Assembly: GCA_963667195.1 (NCBI GenBank)
Contig: OY762962.1
Span: 930,001 to 994,000 of the forward strand
Source: UBA7703 sp963667195
GTDB taxonomy: Bacteria > Bacillota > Clostridia > Christensenellales > CAG-138
DNA length: 64,000 nt
Reading direction: 5' to 3'
The position numbers and the translations under genes were made by a program. The notes beneath the pieces are model-generated. The model was given only the letters and a program-made list of their open reading frames with translations, was not told the DNA's origin and did not search any database. Shown piece after piece: positions 41,115 through 50,083 of the stretch (its first letter is position 1; every line of letters begins with the position of its first letter).

Positions 41115-41144
41115 TTGTTTAAACCCCCTCGTGTGGTTTATAAT
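41115..41144 (+). promoter_or_regulatory. Promoter of typA
   Basis: TTGTTT (41115-41120), 18 bases, TATAAT (41139-41144). Confidence 0.7.
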
Positions 41145-41179
41145 AACTTGTTTTCGTTATTTAGAAAGAAGGTACTCAA

Positions 41180-43006
41180 ATGGACATTCGAAACGTCGCC
41201 ATCATCGCGCACGTTGACCACGGCAAGACAACGCTGGTCGACCAAATGCTGCGTGACGCGGGCGTGCTGCGCAGAGGCGAACAGGACGTCGAGCGCATTA
41301 TGGACTCCAACGATCTCGAGCGCGAGCGCGGAATCACCATCCTCAGCAAAAACACGGCGGTCAGCTACGGCGGCACGCGCATCAACATCGTCGACACTCC
41401 CGGTCACGCGGACTTCGGCGGTGAGGTGGAGCGCATCCTCCAGATGGTAGACGGCGTGCTGCTGCTTGTGGACGCGTTTGAAGGCTGCATGCCGCAGACG
41501 CGGTTCGTGCTGCGCAAATCCCTCGAACTCAACAAGGTTCCGATTCTGGTCGTCAACAAGGTCGACCGTCCCGGCGCGCGCCCCGCGGAAGTGGTGGATC
41601 AGGCGCTGGAGCTCTTCATCGAGCTTGGCGCCAGTGCAGAGCAGCTGGATTTCCCCGTGGTCTACGCGAGCGCCCGCGATAACATGAGCGGATTTACGCC
41701 GGACACGATGGAAAACAACATGGTGGCGCTCTTCGATACGATCATCAGCGCGATTCCTGCGCCGAACGATCTGCCGGACGAGCCGCTGCAAATCCTCTTC
41801 TCCTCGATCGATTACGACGATTACGTCGGCCGCATCGGCGTGGGCCGCATTGAGCGCGGCACCGCCAGGCGCGGCATGCCCGTCGTCATCTGCGGCGGCG
41901 AGGACAACCGCAAGGTTGACACGAAGATCACCCGCCTCTATCGCTATGAAGGGCTCAAGCGCGTCGAGGTGGAAGAAGCCCCCTGCGGAGACATCATCTG
42001 CGTCGCGGGTATGGAATACCTCAACGTCGGCGAAACCGTCTGCGATCCGAATTGCATCGAGCCGCTGCCGTTCGTCCACATCGACGAACCCACGGTCAAC
42101 ATGATGTTCATGCTCAACGACAGCCCGTTTGCGGGACGCGAAGGCAAGTACGTCACGGGACGCAACCTGCGCGATCGTCTCTTTAACGAGGTTAAGACCA
42201 ATATCTCCATGCGCGTCGAGGAGACGGAGACCACCGATTCTTTCCGCGTCAGCGGCAGAGGCGAGCTGCATCTTTCGATCCTGATCGAGACCATGCGCCG
42301 TCAGGGGTATGAGTTCGCGGTTTCGCGCCCGAAGGTCATCTTCCATAAAGATAAGGATGGCAACATCACCGAGCCGATCGAAGAGCTCACCATCGACGTG
42401 CCGGTCGATTACGTCGGCGCGGTCATGGAGAAGCTCGGTCAGCGCAAGGCGGAGCTGCAGGATATGACGAATCAGGGCGACAACAGTGTTCGCCTCCAGT
42501 TCCTCGTGCCCGCGCGCGGACTCATGGGCTACCGCTCGGAGCTGCTCACCGATACGCGCGGAAACGGCGTCATGAGCCACATCTTCCACGATTACGAACC
42601 GTATCGCGGACCGATTGAGGAGCGCAAGACGGGCTCTCTGGTTGCGCACGAAACGGGAGATACCTCTAGCTACGGACTCTTCAACACGCAGGATCGCGGC
42701 AAGCTCTTCGTGGGTTCCGGAGTTCCGGTCTACGAAGGCCAGATCGTCGGCGAAAACGCGCGCGCGGAGGACATCGTGGTCAACGTCTGCAAAAAGAAGC
42801 ACGTGACCAACATGCGCGCTTCCGGTTCGGACGAGGCGCTGCGCCTCACGCCGCCGGTGGTGCTGTCTCTGGAACAGTGCCTTGAGTTCATCGCGGATGA
42901 CGAACTCGTGGAAGTCACGCCCAAAAACATCCGTATGCGCAAGCGCTACCTCAACAAGGACACGCGCATGAAATACGCCAAGCAGATCGACACCCAGAAT
43001 CCCTGA
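41180..43006 (+). CDS. typA: Ribosome-associated GTPase TypA/BipA
   Basis: 608 residues. The G domain has G1 AHVDHGKTTL, switch motif RGITILSKNTA, DTPGHADFG and NKVDRPGARP. It is followed by EF-G-like domains III and V and the BipA-specific C-terminal domain (MGYRSELLTDTRGNGVM; SDEALRLTPP). It binds the ribosome and aids assembly and stress adaptation. AGAAAGAAGG lies before the ATG. Complete and typical. Confidence 0.97.
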   Translation: MDIRNVAIIAHVDHGKTTLVDQMLRDAGVLRRGEQDVERIMDSNDLERERGITILSKNTAVSYGGTRINIVDTPGHADFGGEVERILQMVDGVLLLVDAFEGCMPQTRFVLRKSLELNKVPILVVNKVDRPGARPAEVVDQALELFIELGASAEQLDFPVVYASARDNMSGFTPDTMENNMVALFDTIISAIPAPNDLPDEPLQILFSSIDYDDYVGRIGVGRIERGTARRGMPVVICGGEDNRKVDTKITRLYRYEGLKRVEVEEAPCGDIICVAGMEYLNVGETVCDPNCIEPLPFVHIDEPTVNMMFMLNDSPFAGREGKYVTGRNLRDRLFNEVKTNISMRVEETETTDSFRVSGRGELHLSILIETMRRQGYEFAVSRPKVIFHKDKDGNITEPIEELTIDVPVDYVGAVMEKLGQRKAELQDMTNQGDNSVRLQFLVPARGLMGYRSELLTDTRGNGVMSHIFHDYEPYRGPIEERKTGSLVAHETGDTSSYGLFNTQDRGKLFVGSGVPVYEGQIVGENARAEDIVVNVCKKKHVTNMRASGSDEALRLTPPVVLSLEQCLEFIADDELVEVTPKNIRMRKRYLNKDTRMKYAKQIDTQNP

Positions 43007-43039
43007 TTTTCCCTTGGCGCGAAAGGAGCGAGCGATCGC

Positions 43040-43480
43040 ATGCTTCACCTTGTCGAAATCGACCGTTACAACTATCTTTCGGTGTTGGATCTGTCCGTTT
43101 CGCCGGAGCAGAAGGATTTCGTCGCGACCAACCAGTATTCGCTCGCGCAAGCCTATGCCCAGCCGGAATGCGTTCCGTTCGCGCTCTACGCGGAAAACCG
43201 CCCGGTCGGGTTCGCGATGTACTCCCTCGACGAGGACGATCATCAATACTGGATCTACCGGCTGATGATCGACCAGCGCTATCAGGGCGTTGGCTACGGC
43301 AGAGAGGCGATGGGGCTTTTGATCGATCGCATCCGGGGACTTTCGGACGAGGATCACAACCGCATCTACATCAGCTTTGAGCCGGAGAACGAAATCGCGA
43401 AGTCGCTCTACGAAAGCCTCGGCTTTGAGCCGGACGGGCGCGTGCTCTACGGCGAGGTCGTGTACTATTTGGCGTTATAG
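43040..43480 (+). CDS. GNAT acetyltransferase, spermidine/diamine N-acetyltransferase-like
   Basis: 146 residues. The N-terminal LSVSPEQKDFVATNQYSLAQAYAQPECVPFALY is typical of the BltD/PaiA polyamine-acetyltransferase branch. The acetyl-CoA loop is YQGVGYGREAM, and NEIAKSLYESLGFEPDGRV is the C-terminal GNAT motif. It probably acetylates polyamines or related amines. It starts 33 bases after typA with AAAGGAG upstream, so it may be co-transcribed. A strong terminator follows. Confidence 0.9.
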   Translation: MLHLVEIDRYNYLSVLDLSVSPEQKDFVATNQYSLAQAYAQPECVPFALYAENRPVGFAMYSLDEDDHQYWIYRLMIDQRYQGVGYGREAMGLLIDRIRGLSDEDHNRIYISFEPENEIAKSLYESLGFEPDGRVLYGEVVYYLAL

Positions 43481-43495
43481 CCGCATTAAACTGAA

Positions 43496-43524
43496 GAAGG
43501 CTTGGAAACAAGCCTTCTTTTTTT
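43496..43524 (+). terminator. Terminator after the acetyltransferase gene
   Basis: GAAGGCTTG (43496-43504) and CAAGCCTTC (43509-43517) with a GAAA loop and seven T residues. Confidence 0.92.
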
Positions 43525-43560
43525 GCGCAAAAAAATATCTCTCTTTTTTGAAGAAAGCCC

Positions 43561-43591
43561 TTGCTCATGACGTTGCGTCATATGCTAGTGT
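43561..43591 (+). promoter_or_regulatory. MerR-type promoter of the YxlEFG-like ABC operon
   Basis: TTGCTC (43561-43566), 19-base spacer (43567-43585) holding the near-palindrome ATGACGTTGCGTCAT, and TAGTGT (43586-43591). A 19-base spacer is the mark of MerR-controlled promoters. The same arrangement stands before the merR gene at 57475-57505. Confidence 0.8.
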
Positions 43592-43656
43592 GCAGGCTGA
43601 GAGGGCGAACAAGCGCGTATTAACGTGCAAAAATTCGCCGGAAGGAGCAAATAAAA

Positions 43657-43854
43657 ATGAATCTCAAAGACGCATTACCGTTTCTGATTCCGCTGGTGAT
43701 TGCCCAGTTTACGTTGCTTGGCATCACGCTGCGCCACATCCTGACCCACACGCACTACAAGCGCGGCACACGCGCGCTTTGGCTCGTCGTCGCCATCGTC
43801 GGGATGGAGTTCGTAGGACCTATCCTGTATTTCGTGCTCGGAAAAGAGGACTAA
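43657..43854 (+). CDS. PLDc_N domain small membrane protein (YxlE-like)
   Basis: 65 residues with two membrane helices (about 8-26 and 41-60) and the PLDc_N pattern (RALWLVVAIVGMEFVGPILYFVLGK). It matches YxlE of the B. subtilis sigY operon in size, fold and position before a YxlF-like ATPase and YxlG-like permease. It is probably an accessory subunit of the exporter. GGAAGGAG supports the ATG. Confidence 0.87.
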   Translation: MNLKDALPFLIPLVIAQFTLLGITLRHILTHTHYKRGTRALWLVVAIVGMEFVGPILYFVLGKED

Positions 43855-43860
43855 TCCCGT

Positions 43861-44766
43861 ATGAACGTGCTTGAACTAAGCAGCGTTTCCAAGCAATTCG
43901 GCGAGCGTACGGTGCTGCGCGATCTGTCGCTTTCCGTGCCGGAAGGGTCGATCTACGGCTTTATCGGCGAGAACGGCGCGGGCAAGACCACCACGATGAA
44001 GATCATCACCGGGCTTCTCACGTCGGACGGCGGCGAGATCCGCATCTGCGGCGAGAAGGTCGGCTACGGGCAAACGCGCACAAACCGCTTTGTCGGGTAT
44101 CTTCCCGATGTGCCGGAGTTTTACGGCTATCTGACCGCGCGCGAATACCTGCTACTCGTCGGTGGGCTTGCGGGACTATCCTCCGGCGAGCTAAATAAGC
44201 GCGCGGACGAGCTCTTGGAGCTCGTCGGGCTGAGCGACAGCGCAAGCCGCCGCATCGGCGGATTCTCGCGCGGGATGAAGCAGCGCCTCGGCATCGCGCA
44301 GGCGCTGATCCACCGACCGAAGCTCTTGATTTGCGACGAACCGACCTCCGCGCTCGATCCCGCCGGACGAAAGGACATCATCGACATCCTCCGCGCGATT
44401 CGCTCGGAGACCACCGTGCTGTTCTCCACACACATCCTGCCGGATATTGAGCGCGTTTGCGACCGTATCGGACTGCTGCACGAAGGCAAGCTCGCGCTCA
44501 GCGGAAAACTGGAGGAGATCCGCGCGATGCACGCAAAGAGCGGCTTTGTCGTGGAGTTTGCGGAGGAGAGCGAGGCTTCCGCCTTTCTCGGCGCGCGCGC
44601 GGGCGGAGAAGCGGATTCCCCGACGCGGCTCGTTTACCCCGCGGCAACGCGCGAGGATATGCTCGCGGCCATGTCCCAGCTTGAGCGCATGCGCCTCTGC
44701 CCGCTGAAAATCGAGCAGCGGGAACCCTCGCTGGAATCCCTGTTTATGGAGGCGGCAAGGCAATGA
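43861..44766 (+). CDS. ABC transporter ATP-binding protein (YxlF-like)
   Basis: 301 residues. Walker A is GENGAGKTTTMK, the signature GFSRGMKQRLGIAQALIH, Walker B LLICDEPTSALDPAGR, followed by a C-terminal extension of about 90 residues found in this antibiotic- or lantibiotic-export group. It starts six bases after the YxlE-like gene and overlaps the permease gene by four bases. The operon is governed by the MerR-type promoter at 43561. Confidence 0.93.
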   Translation: MNVLELSSVSKQFGERTVLRDLSLSVPEGSIYGFIGENGAGKTTTMKIITGLLTSDGGEIRICGEKVGYGQTRTNRFVGYLPDVPEFYGYLTAREYLLLVGGLAGLSSGELNKRADELLELVGLSDSASRRIGGFSRGMKQRLGIAQALIHRPKLLICDEPTSALDPAGRKDIIDILRAIRSETTVLFSTHILPDIERVCDRIGLLHEGKLALSGKLEEIRAMHAKSGFVVEFAEESEASAFLGARAGGEADSPTRLVYPAATREDMLAAMSQLERMRLCPLKIEQREPSLESLFMEAARQ

Positions 44767-45533
44767 GACAGCTATCCTACTTGCTCAAAAAAGAGTTTCT
44801 AGAGCTTGTCCGCACAAAGCGCGCGCTGGTGCTGATGATCGTGTTCGGCGTCTTCGGCATGCAGAATCCCGCGCTGGCGAAGCTCACGCCGTGGATGATT
44901 TCGCTCATGGGCGACTCCCTCGCAAAACAAGGCATCAGCTTCGGCGCGGTTTCGGTCACCTCGATCACCGCCTGGACGCAGTATTTCAAGAATCTGCTGA
45001 TGGAATACATCCTGATTCTTGCGATGTTTTCCGGCATCTTTGCGCAGGAATACCAGAGCGGCACGCTGATCAACCTGCTCACCAAGGGCGTTTCGCGCGC
45101 GAAGGTCGCGGGCAGTAAACTCATCGCCGTGCTGCTGAGCTGGAGTGTCTGCTATTGGTTCGCGTTCGGAATTTCGCTGGGGTATACCGCGTATTTCTGG
45201 GAAAACGCGCTGCCAAGCGGCATCTGGCTCGCCGCGATCGGCGCTTATGTGCTGGGCGTCTGGTTCTTGACGCTGGAGATGGCGTTTGCCTCCGCGCTTT
45301 CGTCGGGCATGTACGCGCTGCTGCTCACGGGCGGCGTGTTCGCCGCGTGCTACGCGCTGGGTATGTTGTCCGCCCTCGCACGCTTCCTGCCGCCGCGTCT
45401 CGGCGAAGGGCTCGCGCTCCTGACCCATGACATGCGCGCATCGGACTTTCTGCCCGCGCTCTGGATCGCCCTCGCGCTGAGCGCGGTGCAGTCTGCGCTG
45501 TGCGTCGCGGGGATTCAAAGGAAGCAATTGTAA
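44763..45533 (+). CDS. ABC-2 type transporter permease (YxlG-like)
   Basis: 256 residues with six membrane helices and the ABC-2 N-terminus (LLKKEFLELVRTKRALVLMIVF). The motif EYQSGTLINLLTKGVSRAKVAGSK is typical. It forms the exporter with the YxlF-like ATPase. The substrate is unknown; in B. subtilis the related system affects sensitivity to a lantibiotic-like peptide, so peptide defence is plausible. Confidence 0.9.
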   Translation: MRQLSYLLKKEFLELVRTKRALVLMIVFGVFGMQNPALAKLTPWMISLMGDSLAKQGISFGAVSVTSITAWTQYFKNLLMEYILILAMFSGIFAQEYQSGTLINLLTKGVSRAKVAGSKLIAVLLSWSVCYWFAFGISLGYTAYFWENALPSGIWLAAIGAYVLGVWFLTLEMAFASALSSGMYALLLTGGVFAACYALGMLSALARFLPPRLGEGLALLTHDMRASDFLPALWIALALSAVQSALCVAGIQRKQL

Positions 45534-45583
45534 CCCCGTTGTATTGATCAAGTCGGCACGAAAAGTGTACCTAAAAGTGTGTA

Positions 45584-45616
45584 AAAGAGTCTGTCATCAT
45601 CGACAGACTCTTTCTT
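45584..45616. terminator. Bidirectional terminator between convergent permease and fic genes
   Basis: AAAGAGTCTGTC (45584-45595) pairs perfectly with GACAGACTCTTT (45602-45613). Confidence 0.9.
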
Positions 45617-45635
45617 AATGTAGTATGAAGTAACA

Positions 45636-46682
45636 TTATTTTCGGATATATTTCGAATTTCGAAATGCACCGATTCGCTCAATCTTGCCTAAACGTACCA
45701 TCTCTCCTAACACCGCTTCAATTGTACTAGGGCTAATATCTGGCAGAATCTTACTGATTTCCGCCTTGGAAATAGGCAACAGATTGTTGAGCACGGTCGC
45801 TTCCACTCTTGCTTGTTTTGATATTTTACTGCTGTTGACCACCGCAAAACGGTTGTCCAGTTCCTGATAGCAACGATAGAGCGTCATCAAAAAGTTAGCG
45901 ATGAATGGTTCGTAGTTGTTTTGATTGGTCGCCCACCCGTCCGAGGATTGGCGAAGCGCTTCATAATAGTCGCTCTTATACTTATCGATTTGTTCTTCGA
46001 ACGAGATATATTTCCCTGCGTCAAATCCGTTTTTGTAGAGTAGCAAGAGCGAAAGCAGCCGCGACATCCTTCCGTTGCCATCCTGAAACGGGTGAATGCA
46101 GAGGAAATCAAGAATCACGCACGGAATAAGCAATACTTGGTTGATATTAGCATTCCCTCGTGCTTCCAGATACGCCAGCACGAGTTGTTGCATCGCCTGC
46201 GGCGTTTCTTGCGCGGGTGTCGGCTGAAAGCGTATCTTGCGGTTTCCGTATGAATCGACTTCCAGAATCACATTGTCGGAATCCTTGTACCTTCCACCAT
46301 TGGATAAAGCCGTCAGAGAAAGCAGCGTTCGATGGAGCAGCAGGATATCCCTTTCACGAAAGTCCAGAGTCGCATACCCTTCATGAATCGAATTCAGTGC
46401 GTCCCTGTATCCGGCAATCTCCTGTTCATCGTGATTCAATGGCGCGCTGTTTTGATTCACGATTGCAGCGATTCGTTCGTCGGTCGTGAGAATGCCTTCA
46501 ATCGCGTTGGAACTCTTGACCGATTGAACTTTTGCAATCGCTTCTAACTCGCTAAACACCTTCGCATACTCTTCCTTACGGACTCCTGCCATCGTTTGAA
46601 GCGAATATACGCTTGCGGTCAAATTCACAAGGCTTGTTGAAATCAATCCATTGTGGAGAAAAGAATAGTCAAATCTTCTCAT
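45636..46682 (-). CDS. Fic family AMP-transferase with C-terminal winged helix
   Basis: 348 residues. The inhibitory helix SSNAIEGI near residue 60 matches the [S/T]xxxE[G/N] motif of class II Fic proteins. The catalytic loop is HPFQDGNGRMSR. The C-terminal wHTH is NNLLPISKAEISKILPDISPSTIEAVLGEMVRLGKIER. Fic enzymes transfer AMP to target proteins, and the N-terminal glutamate keeps the enzyme inactive until relieved. The ATG at 46682 has GAGG eight bases upstream. The wHTH and repeated boxes in the promoter suggest it regulates its own gene. Confidence 0.92.
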   Translation of the reverse strand: MRRFDYSFLHNGLISTSLVNLTASVYSLQTMAGVRKEEYAKVFSELEAIAKVQSVKSSNAIEGILTTDERIAAIVNQNSAPLNHDEQEIAGYRDALNSIHEGYATLDFRERDILLLHRTLLSLTALSNGGRYKDSDNVILEVDSYGNRKIRFQPTPAQETPQAMQQLVLAYLEARGNANINQVLLIPCVILDFLCIHPFQDGNGRMSRLLSLLLLYKNGFDAGKYISFEEQIDKYKSDYYEALRQSSDGWATNQNNYEPFIANFLMTLYRCYQELDNRFAVVNSSKISKQARVEATVLNNLLPISKAEISKILPDISPSTIEAVLGEMVRLGKIERIGAFRNSKYIRK

Positions 46683-46718
46683 AGGAATTCCTCGTTTCTG
46701 CACATACTCTCGTGTCTA

Positions 46719-46729
46719 ATGTGCAGTAA
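46719..46729. promoter_or_regulatory. fic operator box, proximal copy
   Basis: ATGTGCAGTAA, identical to the box at 46773-46783. It lies in the fic leader between the -10 box and the start codon. A related TATGTGCAGAA lies nearer the start on the minus strand. Confidence 0.55.
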
Positions 46730-46767
46730 TTATCTGCTTAATCAATGTTTTCTGCATATAATTTATC

Positions 46768-46797
46768 ATTTTATGTGCAGTAAAGCAACTGTTTCAA
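46768..46797 (-). promoter_or_regulatory. fic promoter with embedded operator
   Basis: Minus strand TTGAAA (46792-46797), 18 bases, TAAAAT (46768-46773). The distal ATGTGCAGTAA box (46773-46783) fills the spacer, so a bound protein would exclude RNA polymerase. Confidence 0.65.
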
Positions 46798-46896
46798 TCC
46801 TAATATGCAGATCGCGCATCACTAAGTCTGGGATGGCGGTTCAAAAAACAAAGTCGCAATTTTTAAGACTCTCGAATGCCGGGCTGCTTTAGCACA

Positions 46897-46920
46897 AACG
46901 CCGCCCGGATGGGCGGCGTT
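46897..46920 (-). terminator. Terminator of the M20 peptidase operon
   Basis: AACGCCGCCC (46897-46906) pairs perfectly with GGGCGGCGTT (46911-46920) around a 4-base loop. Only a weak T tail follows. Confidence 0.65.
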
Positions 46921-46940
46921 TGCGTAGCTTAAGTTGTATG

Positions 46941-48380
46941 TTACAGCGTCTGCATCAAGCGGACATAGAACTGCACCGTCTTGACGATCTTTTCCAGCGG
47001 AATATGCTCGTCGTGACCGTGGATGCCCGCGCGCTCCTCTTTGGTGAGTTCCATCGTGGAGAAGCGGTAGACGTTCTCCGAGATCGCGCTGTAGTGGCGC
47101 GAATCGGACGCCGCAAACATCAGATACGGCGAAACCTCGGCCTCCGGCCAGGTCTGGGCGATCGCTTTTGTCAGCTTCTCCCAGCCGTAGCCCTCGGTGC
47201 GCGATATCCTGCAAGGATCGGTACCGTGCATGAGGCTCGTGGTGATGCCGTCGTCCGCAACCAGCTTCTTGAGGCGGGCAAGCGTGCTATCGATTGTCTC
47301 ACCGCTAATGATGCGAAGGTTTGCGACCATCCGCGCGCGCGGCGGGAGGACGTTGCTGGCCTTGCTGCCCTCCGCCATGGTAAACGCGCAGGTGGTGCGC
47401 ATCATGGCGTTGAGCTCGCCGCCGGACTTTTTGCACATCGCGTCCAGCACGGGCAGGAAGCACCAGAGGTTGGCAAAGATCAGCTTAAACGCAAACGACG
47501 AGCGCCTTCCGAGCGTATCAAACATCTCAGCAACGGGCTTCGTGAGCGTGACCGGAAACGGTTTTGCTTCGATGCGCGTGACGGCTGCGGCAAGGCGGCC
47601 GATTCCCGTGTGCGGCGGCGGCGACGAGGCGTGTCCGCCCGCGCCCTCGATGACAAACTGCGCATCCATGAGTCCTTTTTCTGCGATACCGATCAGGGCG
47701 CAGGGCTGCTTGACGCCAGGGAAGATTCCCTCGACAACCGCGCCGCCTTCGTCCAACACGAGCGCGGGCACGATGCCGCGCGCGCGCATGGTCTCGACGA
47801 TAACGGGCTGCGATTTTCCCGCGACCTCTTCGTCTCCCGCGAAGGCAAAATACATGTCGTTCTCCGGCACGAATCCGCGCTTGAGCAGGTGCTCCGCGGC
47901 TTCCATCACGCCGAGCAGGGTGCCCTTCGTGTCCAGCGTGCCGCGACCCCAGAGGATGCCGTCCTGAATGAGTCCGTCGAACGCGGGCTTTGTCCAGAGC
48001 TCCTCATTGACCGGCACCACGTCGTAATGCGACATGAACACGGCGGGGTTTTCGGAGCTCTTGCCCTTGAGCGAGAAGAGAACGCCGCTTGGCCCGATCT
48101 CTTCGTAGGTGCATTTCGCGCTCACGTTCGGATAGTGGTGCTTGAGCAGCGCGCGAAACTTCGCAAACTCCGCCTTGTCGATCCGCTCGTCCTCATAATA
48201 GGACACGGTCTTGCAGCGAATCATGTCGGCAAAGTGCGAAATTGCCGCCTGTTCGTCGATCTCCACCGCGACAGGCTCTGCGGCGGCAGTGGCTTTTGGC
48301 TTGAATCGCAGCGCGCGGATGATGATCACCGCAAAGAACGCAACGACCAGCGCCACAAGCGCAATCCAGAAATACGTCAT
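46941..48380 (-). CDS. M20 family metallopeptidase with N-terminal membrane anchor
   Basis: 479 residues. One N-terminal transmembrane helix (about 4-24) is followed by a dizinc M20 peptidase. Metal and catalytic motifs are MSHYDVVPV, GRGTLDTKG and AFAGDEEVAG, with a dimerisation domain from about 230 to 370 and a late histidine in IHGHDEHI. It resembles carboxypeptidase-S-like dipeptidases. It is the last gene of an operon with a DUF5058 protein and a second membrane protein, so it may process the compound they move. Confidence 0.93.
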   Translation of the reverse strand: MTYFWIALVALVVAFFAVIIIRALRFKPKATAAAEPVAVEIDEQAAISHFADMIRCKTVSYYEDERIDKAEFAKFRALLKHHYPNVSAKCTYEEIGPSGVLFSLKGKSSENPAVFMSHYDVVPVNEELWTKPAFDGLIQDGILWGRGTLDTKGTLLGVMEAAEHLLKRGFVPENDMYFAFAGDEEVAGKSQPVIVETMRARGIVPALVLDEGGAVVEGIFPGVKQPCALIGIAEKGLMDAQFVIEGAGGHASSPPPHTGIGRLAAAVTRIEAKPFPVTLTKPVAEMFDTLGRRSSFAFKLIFANLWCFLPVLDAMCKKSGGELNAMMRTTCAFTMAEGSKASNVLPPRARMVANLRIISGETIDSTLARLKKLVADDGITTSLMHGTDPCRISRTEGYGWEKLTKAIAQTWPEAEVSPYLMFAASDSRHYSAISENVYRFSTMELTKEERAGIHGHDEHIPLEKIVKTVQFYVRLMQTL

Positions 48381-48474
48381 GTCAGGATTCTCCTATCTCC
48401 GCTTTTTTTAGGAAGCGGTAAACTACGATTTTCCTACGGAACTTGTTTTCGTTTAGCCGATCGCGTCAGGTGCC

Positions 48475-49137
48475 TTACAGCAGGTTTTTCTTATAAAGAA
48501 TCCGCGCAACACCGATTGCGATCAGTGCGCCGACCGGCACGAGCAGGCCGACCGCTCCCGCCAGCGACGGCACGAGCAGGAAGAGCGTGACCATCACCAC
48601 GAGCGGCACAATCGCGATTTTCCAATCCTTGGAGACAAACACGACGCCGAGTGCGCCAAAGAGCGCGGGTAGAATGTTTTCAAACGCGGGCTGCAGCACC
48701 GGGCTTTCGAGGATCGGCTCGATCTGAGAGAGCAGCACGACGCCCAGCGCGATGATCAGCGTGGTGACGATGGAGCTCGTCGAAATCGCGAGGGTGGAGA
48801 TGACCTCTCCCTCCTCCGTGCCGGGCTCTACGCCCGCGCGATCCATCGAGTTCAGCGCGCAGGGTACCTTGAGGTTCGCGAGGTTACCCGTGACAAACCC
48901 TACATACGAGCCGCCCGTTCCGAGCATCGGCACATAGGTGAACACCTCGATCGCACCGACCGTCCAGAAGATCGGCGCAACGCTGAGAAAACCCTTGAGT
49001 ATGCCGCCGGCCGGAGGCCAAGCCGAATAGTAGATGCAGATTGCTACGGGTACGGCGATCATCATCGCCAACGCGCTGAGAATCCAGACGCGTCCCATCC
49101 TGTGTACGCTGTCGCGATAGCTTAATTCCTGTTTCAT
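48475..49137 (-). CDS. Membrane protein, partner of DUF5058
   Basis: 220 residues with about five membrane helices (about 17-37, 43-60, 117-137, 150-168, 172-213). A conserved-looking loop reads FTYVPMLGTGGSYVGFVTGNLANLKVPCALNSMDRAG. It starts 15 bases after the DUF5058 gene and precedes an M20 peptidase. I do not recognise a named family. Paired conserved membrane proteins beside a peptidase suggest a two-subunit transporter for a small peptide or amide. Confidence 0.8.
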   Translation of the reverse strand: MKQELSYRDSVHRMGRVWILSALAMMIAVPVAICIYYSAWPPAGGILKGFLSVAPIFWTVGAIEVFTYVPMLGTGGSYVGFVTGNLANLKVPCALNSMDRAGVEPGTEEGEVISTLAISTSSIVTTLIIALGVVLLSQIEPILESPVLQPAFENILPALFGALGVVFVSKDWKIAIVPLVVMVTLFLLVPSLAGAVGLLVPVGALIAIGVARILYKKNLL

Positions 49138-49152
49138 ATGCGTCCTCCCTCC

Positions 49153-49887
49153 TCAGCCGACCAGGCTCATGACCAGATTGGTGATGGGAATCGAGAGCGC
49201 CATGCCACCCAAAAGGCTGATCGGCAAGGCGTAATCTTCGATCCACTTCGCGTTGAAGGCCTTGCGGATGAGCCCGCAAACCATCATCAACAGCGCGCTG
49301 GCAAACATAACAAACACTGGAATCCAGCCCACGAGTCCTGTATGCACTTTTGCGAACACGAGACCCAGGAACGCGGAGATCATGCCAAGGAACAATCCGG
49401 AGAGGAAGATCTGTCCCCATTTGGAGTCCTTGCCCTTGATGTTGGCGATGCCTTTTTCAATCTTCTTGCCAAACAGCGGAACCAGCACAAGGCCGGGTAT
49501 GATGCCGAGCGTCATGACCCATGCAATCGTGGCGAAGATCTTCGGGTCGGTGATGCGCTGCGAGAGCGAGGAACCAACCGCGTTCGCCGCGGCGGCAGCC
49601 GCCGTCGTCTCATAGGTCAGCGAACCGATGACCGAAAGCCGGAGCCACGGCAGCGGGAAGCCGAGGGCGTTGCTCAGCGCGATGACGCCGAGCAGGATCG
49701 CGATTGCCGGCGCGATGGTGAAGACCGCGGACGAGCCGACGGTCTTTTTGAGCGCCTGCGTGTCCATGCCCAGTTCTTTGCCGCGCTTCCACGCCTTGAT
49801 AAAAAAGACGACGGATTGCAGCAGTACGAACGCGATCACGATCGAGACCACAACGTACATAAACGTGCTGTTGGAGTTGAATTCCAT
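49153..49887 (-). CDS. DUF5058 family membrane protein
   Basis: 244 residues with about six membrane helices. Notable conserved stretch: VIGSLTYETTAAAAAANAVGS (about 85-105), rich in small residues. It matches DUF5058 as I recall that family. It heads a three-gene operon behind a good promoter (49938-49965). It is probably half of a transporter with the next gene product; substrate unknown. GGGAGTAATGG context precedes the ATG. Confidence 0.85.
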   Translation of the reverse strand: MEFNSNSTFMYVVVSIVIAFVLLQSVVFFIKAWKRGKELGMDTQALKKTVGSSAVFTIAPAIAILLGVIALSNALGFPLPWLRLSVIGSLTYETTAAAAAANAVGSSLSQRITDPKIFATIAWVMTLGIIPGLVLVPLFGKKIEKGIANIKGKDSKWGQIFLSGLFLGMISAFLGLVFAKVHTGLVGWIPVFVMFASALLMMVCGLIRKAFNAKWIEDYALPISLLGGMALSIPITNLVMSLVG

Positions 49888-49937
49888 CCCATTACTCCCT
49901 TCAAAATTGGCTTTTTTTTCGATGATGTGTTCTGTAT

Positions 49938-49965
49938 ATTATATCAAGTTCAGGCGGTGATTCAA
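49938..49965 (-). promoter_or_regulatory. Promoter of the DUF5058-M20 operon
   Basis: Minus strand TTGAAT (49960-49965), 16 bases, TATAAT (49938-49943). A 13-base palindrome, CAACAC-g-GTGTTG (49995-50007), lies 30 bases further upstream and is a possible activator site. Confidence 0.75.
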
Positions 49966-50030
49966 CCGATTCAGAAAGAAAAGTGTTTGAATTTCAACAC
50001 GGTGTTGATCAATACGGATGAGAGTCAGAT

Positions 50031-50069
50031 AAAAAACAGGCGCATGCCGTTTCCAGCATCCGCCCTGTT
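50031..50069 (-). terminator. Terminator of the PH-domain gene
   Basis: AACAGG-CGCATGC pairs with GCATCCGCC-CTGTT (minor bulges). On the minus strand a T run follows (A run 50031-50036). Confidence 0.75.
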
Positions 50070-50083
50070 ATTTGCCTGATCGA

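Noticed and set aside
41138..43357. Long minus-strand frame (about 739 codons)
   Set aside because: It is antisense to typA and the acetyltransferase gene, both unmistakable.
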